A DNA stretch of 6,275 bases from Thermoflexus hugenholtzii JAD2 (GTDB lineage Bacteria > Chloroflexota > Dehalococcoidia > UBA2979). Numbering within the stretch: position 1 is the stretch's first letter; each line of letters starts with the position of its first letter. The translations under genes were made by a program, and so were the position numbers. Of the stretch, positions 1 to 5,372 are shown in pieces. The notes beneath the pieces were generated by a model. That model made no database searches. It was given only the letters and a program-made list of their open reading frames with translations, and had not been told where the DNA came from. The DNA lies in assembly GCA_945889565.1 (NCBI GenBank), contig CAMDBZ010000105.1, positions 1-6,275 on the forward strand, in the 5' to 3' direction.

Positions 1-592
1 GGTGCGCGCCCATGCGCGCGAGGAACGGCATCTCGTCGTGGAAACGCTGGTCCAGCACGACGTCCGCCATGCGCTCCCAGAACGCGACCGGCTCGTACAC
101 GTTCTGTCGCGTGCCGACGCCCGCGATGCGCGCGTCGCCGAACGGCGCCGCCGCCGCCGCGATCACCCCGCGCTCCCAGATCGTGTCGCTATCGACGAGT
201 GCGACGAGCTCGTGACGCGCCGCGCGAATCCCGCGCGCGAGCGCCGGACGCTTGCCCGGCTCCGCCGTGACGATCAGCTCGCACGCCACGCCCGTCGACT
301 CTGCGGCGACGCGCCGGAAGATCTCCATGCACGCCGCGTCGCCATGGTCGATGACCGCGATGATCTCCGCGGGCCGCTCCGCGATCCAGCTGCGCAGCGC
401 CGCCTCGAAGGCCTCCGCGCCTTCGCGGTACACCGGCACCACCAGGCTCACGGGCGGCGGCGCGGCCAGCGGCGCGCGTGGCCGGTACAGCGCCGCGGGA
501 ATGCGCTTCAGCAGCCACACCGTCCACCGCCAGACGCCGATCACGCCCAGCGGCAGGTAGATGGCCCAGGCCTCCGGCAGCACGCCCCCCAT
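1..592 (-). CDS. Family 2 glycosyltransferase, hyaluronan-synthase-like, partial (3' end off window)
   Basis: Probable processive or membrane-bound GT2 enzyme that moves a sugar from a UDP-sugar onto a growing polysaccharide at the inner face of the membrane. The 197 visible codons begin with one hydrophobic, Trp-rich segment (about residues 9-28, likely a membrane helix). The GT-A fold follows: VSLVVPVYRE (48-57), AVID (79-82), GKRPALARGI (113-122) and the metal/UDP-binding VDSDT (133-137). GVGTRQNV (158-165) sits where hyaluronan synthases and NodC carry their post-DxD strand. The acceptor-binding and catalytic C-terminal half lies beyond the left edge, so product specificity cannot be read. 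The ATG at 592 was chosen because it lies 16 bp after the dehydrogenase stop in a tight operon; no strong ribosome site precedes it, and GTG at residue 4 is an alternative. The GT2 family is secure, while the hyaluronan-synthase-like assignment is inference from motifs and from its neighbour. Confidence 0.85.
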   Translation of the reverse strand, partial: MGGVLPEAWAIYLPLGVIGVWRWTVWLLKRIPAALYRPRAPLAAPPPVSLVVPVYREGAEAFEAALRSWIAERPAEIIAVIDHGDAACMEIFRRVAAESTGVACELIVTAEPGKRPALARGIRAARHELVALVDSDTIWERGVIAAAAAPFGDARIAGVGTRQNVYEPVAFWERMADVVLDQRFHDEMPFLARMGAH

Positions 593-608
593 GAGCGCCG
601 GTCGCCGG

Positions 609-1547
609 CTACGCCCGCGCGGGCGCGGTCGCGCCGCCCGTGCGCACCGGCGCGATGCCGCGCTGCCGCGCCAGCGGCGACTCCCACTGCACGAGCTCTG
701 CGACGCGCTCGTTGACGTCGATCACCGAGCGCAGCAGCTCCATCGACAGCCCCAGGCTGCGCGCGAACGCGTAGAACGCCACCGTGTCCTTCGGCAGGCA
801 GGCCCCACCGTACGGGTACCCGCCCTTGATGCCGTACGCAGGGTTCCAGCTCGCCTCGGCCGACTGCGCCGCCGCGGCCATCACCTCGTTGCCGTCGATG
901 CCGAGCCGCCGGCACGCGAGCCAGAGCTCGTTCGTGAAGCTGATCTTGGTCGCGTTCAGCAGGTTGCTCGCGTACTTGATCATCTCGGCCGTCGTGAAGT
1001 CCGTGACGACTACCTCGACGTCCGGGAGCGCCGCCGCGTACAACGCGCGCAGCGCCGCCAGCCCGCGCTCGTCCTCCGCGCCGATCACGACCAGCCACGG
1101 CTTCAGGAAGTCCTCCAGCGCGCACGCCTCGCGCAGGAACTCGGGGTTGTAGCAGACGCTGAAGTCGCGCCCGAAGGTGAGCCCGGACTCCTCCTCCAGC
1201 AGCGGAATGGTGATGTTCGCCGTCGTACCGGGAGGCGCCGTGCTGCGCATGACGATCACCGGGTACTCGCCCAGCGCGAGCCGGCGTGCCGCGGTGCGCG
1301 CCGCCGCGCGCAGCGCGTCGATGTGGATGTGGCCGTCGACGGTCGGAGTCGACACCGACACGAACGTCAGGTCGGTGTGCACGCGCTCGAGCTCGTCCGG
1401 CGCGAACGCGCGCTCGCCCCGCTCGCGGAGCGTCGCCAGCACCGCCGCGTCGCGGTCGCAAAACACGATGTCGTGGCCCCACTCGGCGAGCCCGCGGCCC
1501 GTCGCCTGCCCGACTACGCCCGAGCCGATGATCGCGATCGTTGCCAC
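609..1547 (-). CDS. ugd: Short UDP-glucose 6-dehydrogenase-like protein lacking the C-terminal UDP-binding domain
   Basis: By family, this enzyme oxidises UDP-glucose to UDP-glucuronate with two NAD+ in the cytosol. The product is 312 aa, whereas members usually have about 390-450. Visible parts: Rossmann motif IIGSGVVG (6-13) with acidic D31 for the NAD ribose, RSTAPPGTT (101-109), NPEFLRE (134-140), AEMIKYASN (188-195 region, K191 and N195), and the catalytic loop GGACLPKD with nucleophile C250 and D254. All core catalytic residues are therefore present. The chain ends about 30 residues after the central dimerisation helix, with an Ala/Arg/Pro tail in place of the UDP-binding domain. The GTG at 1547 is preferred because TGGAGG lies 7 nt upstream and the protein then begins directly at the Rossmann strand; an in-frame ATG at 1631 would add 28 unconserved residues. 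It could act on another UDP- or GDP-sugar. The dehydrogenase family is sure; full activity is not. Confidence 0.85.
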   Translation of the reverse strand: MATIAIIGSGVVGQATGRGLAEWGHDIVFCDRDAAVLATLRERGERAFAPDELERVHTDLTFVSVSTPTVDGHIHIDALRAAARTAARRLALGEYPVIVMRSTAPPGTTANITIPLLEEESGLTFGRDFSVCYNPEFLREACALEDFLKPWLVVIGAEDERGLAALRALYAAALPDVEVVVTDFTTAEMIKYASNLLNATKISFTNELWLACRRLGIDGNEVMAAAAQSAEASWNPAYGIKGGYPYGGACLPKDTVAFYAFARSLGLSMELLRSVIDVNERVAELVQWESPLARQRGIAPVRTGGATAPARA

Positions 1548-1554
1548 CAGGTCG

Positions 1555-1560
1555 CCTCCA
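1555..1560 (-). promoter_or_regulatory. Ribosome binding site of the dehydrogenase gene
   Basis: TGGAGG on the minus strand lies 7 nt before the GTG at 1547. This strong Shine-Dalgarno match decides the start in favour of GTG over the in-frame ATG at 1631. It also shows that this gene is translated from a leader, unlike rel and hisS. Confidence 0.75.
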
Positions 1561-1585
1561 ACCCCGCATCTCGACATTCGTGTCC

Positions 1586-1627
1586 CGCCGAACGCACGTT
1601 CGCATACGCGAACGACGACGTTCGGCG
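1586..1627. repeat. Nested inverted repeat of CGAAC/GTTCG units in the dehydrogenase leader
   Basis: The outer arms CGCCGAACG (1586-1594) and CGTTCGGCG (1619-1627) are perfectly complementary over 9 bp. Between them, CGTTCGC (1597-1603) and GCGAACG (1608-1614) form a second perfect 7-bp pair around the loop ATAC. CA and ACGA remain as a small asymmetric internal loop. As RNA this would be one long hairpin upstream of the dehydrogenase ribosome site. As DNA it also presents two adjacent palindromes, CGAACG-CA-CGTTCG and CGAACG-ACGA-CGTTCG. No T-run follows on either strand, so it is not a classical intrinsic terminator. It may be an operator pair, an RNA processing or attenuation hairpin, or a dispersed palindromic repeat. 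A small hairpin GACA-TTCG-TGTC (1573-1584) sits next to it. Confidence 0.8.
1589..1602. promoter_or_regulatory. Candidate LexA (SOS) box, CGAAC-N4-GTTCG
   Basis: CGAACGCACGTTCG is a perfect dyad that fits the CGAAC-N4-GTTCG pattern of LexA boxes in Gram-positive bacteria and related groups. It lies about 42 bp upstream of the dehydrogenase GTG. A second copy at 1609-1624 has 6 nt between the half sites and so does not fit. Because the site is embedded in a larger hairpin and the downstream gene is not a usual SOS gene, the match may be a by-product of the repeat. No promoter could be placed confidently next to it. Confidence 0.3.
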
Positions 1628-1646
1628 CCACGAGGTATGACGGCCC

Positions 1647-1698
1647 GTAAGGCGAATCCAGTACAGCCGAACGATGAAACCGCGTACAGGCGAACCCC
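1647..1698. repeat. Three imperfect direct repeats with core GSCGAAY
   Basis: On the plus strand GTAAGGCGAATCC (1647-1659), GTACAGCCGAAC (1661-1672) and GTACAGGCGAAC (1684-1695) share a GTA-x-GSCGAAY core. The last two match at 11 of 12 positions and start 23 bp apart, close to two helical turns. They lie in the rel-dehydrogenase gap just upstream of the nested palindrome and share its CGAAC half-site. They may be binding sites for a regulator of the polysaccharide pair. The match is visible but function is inference. Confidence 0.45.
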
Positions 1699-1739
1699 TA
1701 CGGGAACCCCCTACGCGCAACAGGACGACGTCGCGTCGC

Positions 1740-3920
1740 TTACGCTTCCGCCCGCGCGACCGAAATGATCCCGCGGATCGCCTCGAGCCGGGACATCAGC
1801 CGCGCCACCTGCGTGCGCCCCTGTGTCTCCAGCGTGAGGTGCACGGTGGTCGTGCGGTCGTCGTGCTCCTGCGTGCGCACGCCCACCATGTTGACGTTCT
1901 CCGCGGCCACGAGCGTGCTCACGTCGCGCAACAGGCCCACGCGATCCCACGCGTGCACCAGCACCGCAGCCGTGTACAGATCGCCGGCCGGGCCCCAGTC
2001 GCACTCCACGAGCCGCTCGGCCTCCACCTGCCGGCGCACGTTCACGCAATCGCGACGGTGCACCGTGACGCCGCGCGAACGCGTGATGAAGCCGATGATG
2101 CCGTCGCCCGGCAGCGGCCCGCAGCAGCGCGCGAGCACGACGTGCAACCCCGACTCACCCAGAACGTGCACCCCGCCCGACGCCTTGCGCTCACGCCGCA
2201 CCGGCGTGTCGTCGACGGCAGCTGCGGGTGGCGCCGGCGGCGCGTGCTCCGCGAGTCGCTGCGCGAGCGACTGCAGCGACACGTCCCCGTACCCGACCGC
2301 CGCGAGCATGTCGTCGAGCGAGTCGTAGCCGAGTTGCGTCGCCAGCCCCGCGGGCACGTCCGCGACGCCGAGCTTGCGTCGCTCGCGCTCGAGCAGCTCC
2401 TTGCCGCGCGCGATGTTGTCGCCGCGCGCCGCGCGCCGGAACCACTGCCGCACCTTCTGCCGCGAGTGACTGGATCCGAGATACCCGAGCGTGGGGATCA
2501 GCCAGTCGCGCGAAGGCCCGCGGTCCGCGCGCCCGCGCAACACCTCCACAACGTCGCCCGTGCGCAACCGCGTCGCCAGCGGCACGAGCCGCCCGTTCAC
2601 GCGCGCGCCCACACAGTGATGCCCGAGGTCCGTGTGCACCCGGTACGCGAAGTCGATCGGTGTGCTGCCCGCCGGCAGCACGCGCACGTCGCCGCGCGGC
2701 GTGTACACGAATACCTGGTCGCGAAACACATCCGTCTTCACGGACTCGAGGAAGTCGTCCGTCCCGGACGCTTCCTGCTGCCACTCGATCAGGTGGCGCA
2801 GCCACGCGAGCCGCTCCTCGTACTGGTGGTCGCGCTTGCGTGGCTCTTCCTTGTACTGCCAGTGCGCCGCCACGCCGTACTCGGCCAGTTCGTGCATCTC
2901 GTGCGTGCGGATCTGTACCTCGAACGGATGCGCACCCGGCCCCATGACGCTGGTGTGCAACGACTGGTACAGCGACTGTTTCGGGCTCGCGATGTAGTCG
3001 TCGAAGCCGCCCGGCAACGGCAGCCACGTCTGGTGCACGATGCCGAGCGCGTTGTAGCAGTCCGCCACCGAATCGACGAGCACACGCACCGCGATCAGAT
3101 CGTGGATCTGGTCCAGCGTCTTCCCGTCCAGCGCGTAGCGCACCATCTTGTTGCGGATCGAGTACAGGTGCTTGACGCGCCCCGCCACGTCGGCCGCCAC
3201 GCCCGCGGCAGCCAGCGCCTCGCGCAGCTCGTGCTCCACGCGGCGCACGAAGCGCTCACGCTCGGTGCGCCGCCCCGCCACCAGCTCGGACACCCGCGCG
3301 TACTCCTGTGGCTCGAGATAGCGGAACGCGAGGTCTTCGAGCTCCCACATGAACTGCCAGATGCCGAGGCGGCTCGCCAGCGGCGCGTAGATGTCCATCG
3401 TCTCGCGCGCGATCGCCTGCTGCCGTGGCTCCGCCAGGAACTCCAGCGTGCGCATGTTGTGCAGCCGGTCCGCGAGCTTGAGGATGACGACGCGCACATC
3501 CTCCGCCATCGCCACGAACATCTTGCGCAGCGTCTCGGAGTCCGCGCTGGAGCGCGCCGCCCCGCCCACCGGCGCCGGCCCCATCGTGCTGATTTTCGTC
3601 GCCCCGTCGACGAGCCGCGCCACGTCGGCGCCGAACCGCCGCGTCAGCTCCTCGCCCCCCACGCCGCAGTCCTCGATGACGTCGTGCAGCAGCGCCGCCG
3701 CCACCGTGGCCGCGTCCATGCGCAGCTCGGCGACCAGGTGCGCCACGGCGATCGGGTGGGTGATGTAGGGGTCGCCGGACTGGCGCAGCTGCCCCTCGTG
3801 CGCCTGCGTCGCGAAGTCCAGCGCCGCGCGCACCGCCTCCACCCGGTCGTCCGGGAGGTAGCTCGCCAGGGCGACCAGCAGCGACTGCACGTCAGCGGGG
3901 GTCTCGCGGGAGACGACCAT
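1740..3920 (-). CDS. rel: Bifunctional (p)ppGpp synthetase/hydrolase (Rel/SpoT family)
   Basis: Makes and degrades the stringent-response alarmone (p)ppGpp; cytosolic, working with stalled ribosomes. The 726 aa match full-length Rel. The HD hydrolase is intact: H55, H79-D80, E83-D84, and D151/N155 in KLADRLHNMRT. The synthetase has GRVKHLYSI (247-255), D274 in HDLIAVR, K314, Y318 in YQSLHT, and E334 in FEVQIRT. Then come TGS (about 401-461), a helical part, an Ala/Pro-rich linker (about 558-580), the zinc-finger-type motif LARCCGPLPGD (C599, C600, C625) and ACT (about 648-726). The synthetase motif reads GFDD (305-308) where bifunctional Rels usually have RxKD. ATG 3920 was chosen because the extension to ATG 4001 is unconserved and would place its start inside parS. 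No spaced ribosome site exists: AAGG abuts the ATG, and an extended -10 lies 9 nt upstream, suggesting little or no leader. Usually rel and hisS are co-directional; here they diverge. Confidence 0.97.
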   Translation of the reverse strand: MVVSRETPADVQSLLVALASYLPDDRVEAVRAALDFATQAHEGQLRQSGDPYITHPIAVAHLVAELRMDAATVAAALLHDVIEDCGVGGEELTRRFGADVARLVDGATKISTMGPAPVGGAARSSADSETLRKMFVAMAEDVRVVILKLADRLHNMRTLEFLAEPRQQAIARETMDIYAPLASRLGIWQFMWELEDLAFRYLEPQEYARVSELVAGRRTERERFVRRVEHELREALAAAGVAADVAGRVKHLYSIRNKMVRYALDGKTLDQIHDLIAVRVLVDSVADCYNALGIVHQTWLPLPGGFDDYIASPKQSLYQSLHTSVMGPGAHPFEVQIRTHEMHELAEYGVAAHWQYKEEPRKRDHQYEERLAWLRHLIEWQQEASGTDDFLESVKTDVFRDQVFVYTPRGDVRVLPAGSTPIDFAYRVHTDLGHHCVGARVNGRLVPLATRLRTGDVVEVLRGRADRGPSRDWLIPTLGYLGSSHSRQKVRQWFRRAARGDNIARGKELLERERRKLGVADVPAGLATQLGYDSLDDMLAAVGYGDVSLQSLAQRLAEHAPPAPPAAAVDDTPVRRERKASGGVHVLGESGLHVVLARCCGPLPGDGIIGFITRSRGVTVHRRDCVNVRRQVEAERLVECDWGPAGDLYTAAVLVHAWDRVGLLRDVSTLVAAENVNMVGVRTQEHDDRTTTVHLTLETQGRTQVARLMSRLEAIRGIISVARAEA

Positions 3921-3929
3921 CCTTGCGAT

Positions 3930-3938
3930 AACGTAACA
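3930..3938 (-). promoter_or_regulatory. Candidate extended -10 promoter element of rel
   Basis: On the minus strand TGTTACGTT fits the extended -10 pattern TGnTAnnnT, with TACGTT at 3935-3930. It ends 9 nt before the rel ATG, so transcription would begin about 0-3 nt upstream of the start codon. No good -35 is seen at the usual spacing, which an extended -10 can tolerate. This is a sequence match only. Confidence 0.4.
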
Positions 3939-4000
3939 CGCCCGCCCCACGACCACAGCCGCAACCCCCGCCTGGCACGACCTGACGCTGTACGAACACA

Positions 4001-4016
4001 TGTTTCACGTGAAACA
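4001..4016. other. parS centromere-like site (ParB/Spo0J binding)
   Basis: TGTTTCACGTGAAACA is a perfect 16-bp palindrome identical to the widely conserved bacterial parS consensus (TGTTnCACGTGnAACA). ParB nucleates here, spreads over flanking DNA and acts with ParA and SMC in chromosome segregation. It sits in the rel/hisS divergent region, 62 bp from the rel -10 candidate and 56 bp from the hisS -10 candidate. parS sites usually cluster near the replication origin, but no dnaA, dnaN, parA, parB or DnaA-box cluster is visible in this window. A weaker similar dyad at 3901-3914 was not counted. Confidence 0.93.
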
Positions 4017-4072
4017 CTCCGCGCGCCGCACCCACCCAGCGCGGCCCGCTGCCGGACAACCCGCGCGCCCCG

Positions 4073-4078
4073 TAGACT
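4073..4078 (+). promoter_or_regulatory. Candidate -10 element for leaderless hisS
   Basis: TAGACT fits TAnnnT and ends 6 nt before the hisS ATG, so the expected transcription start falls on the A of the start codon. This spacing is the hallmark of leaderless genes in Actinomycetota and some other phyla. No Shine-Dalgarno sequence precedes the ATG, which agrees. The -35 region (about 4049-4056) is poor. Confidence 0.5.
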
Positions 4079-4084
4079 CCCCGT

Positions 4085-5356
4085 ATGGCCGACTCCAAGG
4101 CGCCCCGCGCCCCCCGCGGTATGCACGACCTGCTGCCCGAGGATGCCGCGCTCTGGCGCCACGTCCGCGACACCGCCGAACGCGTCGCACGGCTGTTCGA
4201 CTACCGCCAGCTCCAGACCCCGCTCGTCGAGGACGCCGCCGTCTTCCTCCGCACCGTCGGCGACGAAAGCGACATCGTCGCCAAGGAGATGTACGTCTTC
4301 GAGGACCGCGGCGGCGACCGCCTCGCGCTCCGCCCGGAGGGCACCGCCGCCGTCTGCCGCGCCTACCTGGAGCACGGCATGGGCAGCCGCCCGCAGCCCG
4401 TGCGCCTCTACTACTTTGGCCCGATGTTCCGCTACGACCGCCCGCAGGCCGGGCGCTACCGCCAGCTCTGGCAGTTCGGCGTCGAGTGCATCGGCGACCC
4501 CTCCCCCGCCGCCGACGTCGAGGTGATCGAGCTCCAGCGCACGCTCTACGCCGAGCTCGGCCTGGGCGACCTCGTGCTGCGCATCAACTCGATCGGCACC
4601 GCCGAGACGCGGCACCGCTACGTCGAGCTGCTGCGCGAGCACTTCCGCCCGCACGTCGCGACGCTCTCCCGCGACTCGCAGCGGCGCTTCGAGACGAACG
4701 TGCTGCGCATCCTCGACTCAAAGGAGGACGCGACGCACCCGGCCGTGCAGGGCGCGCCGAGCATCCTCGACCACCTCGAGCCGGACGACGCGCAGCACTT
4801 CGCCGCAGTGCGCGCGCTGCTCGACGCGCTCGACGTGCGCTACGAGGTCGACCCGCGCATCGTGCGCGGCCTCGACTACTACGCGCGCACGGTCTGGGAG
4901 TTCGAGCCGGCCGGCGGCGGCGGCCAGTCGACCGTCGGCGCGGGCGGCCGCTACGACGGGCTGATCGAGCTGCTCGGCGGCCCGCACACCCCCGGCACCG
5001 GCTTCGCCACCGGCATCGAGCGCACCATGCTGAACCTCCGCGAGCGCGGCGCCGCGACCCCCGACCCGGCCGTCGACGTGTACACCGCGCCGCTCGGCGA
5101 CGCAGGCCACGTCGCCACGCTCCGCCTCGCCCGCGAGCTGCGCGCCGCGGGGCTCGCGGTGCGCCTCGGCCTGCCCGGCCGCGGCCTGCGCGCCCACTTC
5201 CGCGCCGCCGAGTCGGCCGCCGCCCGCTACATCGCCATCATCGGCGACGACGAGGCGGCCCGCGGCGTGGTCCAGTTCAAGCCGCTGACGCCCGGCGGCG
5301 AGCAGCGCGAGCTTAGCCTCGGCGACGCGATCGAGGAGCTGCGAAGCGCGCACTAG
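4085..5356 (+). CDS. hisS: Histidyl-tRNA synthetase
   Basis: Class II aminoacyl-tRNA synthetase that attaches histidine to tRNA-His using ATP in the cytosol. The 423 aa are the usual length. In order: N-terminal APRGMHDLLPED (9-20), motif 1 region ending TPLVED (45-50), LRPEGTA (82-88), motif 2 FGPMFRYDRPQAGRYRQ (111-127), histidine-specific HisA loop RGLDYY (261-266, catalytic R261) and HisB GAGGRYDGL (285-293), motif 3 GTGFATGIER (304-313, R313), then the anticodon-binding domain (about 330-423). No key residue is missing. ATG 4085 is preferred because the conserved PRGMHD begins eight residues later and a -10-like TAGACT lies 6 nt upstream; there is no ribosome site. It diverges from rel across parS. 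The lipoprotein gene follows after 16 bp without a terminator, so the two may share a transcript. Confidence 0.98.
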   Translation: MADSKAPRAPRGMHDLLPEDAALWRHVRDTAERVARLFDYRQLQTPLVEDAAVFLRTVGDESDIVAKEMYVFEDRGGDRLALRPEGTAAVCRAYLEHGMGSRPQPVRLYYFGPMFRYDRPQAGRYRQLWQFGVECIGDPSPAADVEVIELQRTLYAELGLGDLVLRINSIGTAETRHRYVELLREHFRPHVATLSRDSQRRFETNVLRILDSKEDATHPAVQGAPSILDHLEPDDAQHFAAVRALLDALDVRYEVDPRIVRGLDYYARTVWEFEPAGGGGQSTVGAGGRYDGLIELLGGPHTPGTGFATGIERTMLNLRERGAATPDPAVDVYTAPLGDAGHVATLRLARELRAAGLAVRLGLPGRGLRAHFRAAESAAARYIAIIGDDEAARGVVQFKPLTPGGEQRELSLGDAIEELRSAH

Positions 5357-5357
5357 C

Positions 5358-5362
5358 GAGGG
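5358..5362 (+). promoter_or_regulatory. Ribosome binding site of the lipoprotein gene
   Basis: GAGGG lies just after the hisS stop and 10 nt before the ATG at 5373. It supports that start and translation from a transcript reading through from hisS. Confidence 0.5.
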
Positions 5363-5372
5363 TTCCCTGCCG

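Noticed and set aside
1548..1631. ATG at 1631 as start of the dehydrogenase
   Set aside because: The extra 28 residues precede the Rossmann strand, overlap the nested palindrome and include the Shine-Dalgarno of the GTG start.
3901..3914. Second parS-like dyad GTCTCGCGGGAGAC
   Set aside because: It differs from parS at several positions including the CACGTG core, and lies in the rel coding start; probably coincidence.
3921..4001. Upstream ATG at 4001 as rel start
   Set aside because: It adds 27 residues with no family match, lies inside parS, and would precede the better-placed -10 element at 3930-3938.
1674..4526. Very long open frame on the plus strand (about 950 codons) opposite rel
   Set aside because: It is antisense to the clear Rel protein, has Arg/His/Pro-rich low-complexity composition typical of high-GC shadow frames, and runs into hisS out of frame.
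3644..4654. Minus-strand open frame of 336 codons spanning the rel 5' end, parS and hisS
   Set aside because: It overlaps two well-recognised genes, shows no domain, and its composition is that of a shadow frame.
4000..5316. Open frame starting MFHVKH over hisS
   Set aside because: Its start is only the parS palindrome read as codons, and the rest is a frame-shifted, Arg/Pro-rich shadow of hisS.
5358..5369. Small palindrome AGGGTTCCCT after hisS as a terminator
   Set aside because: The stem is only 3-4 bp with almost no loop and no T-run, and it overlaps the ribosome site of the next gene.
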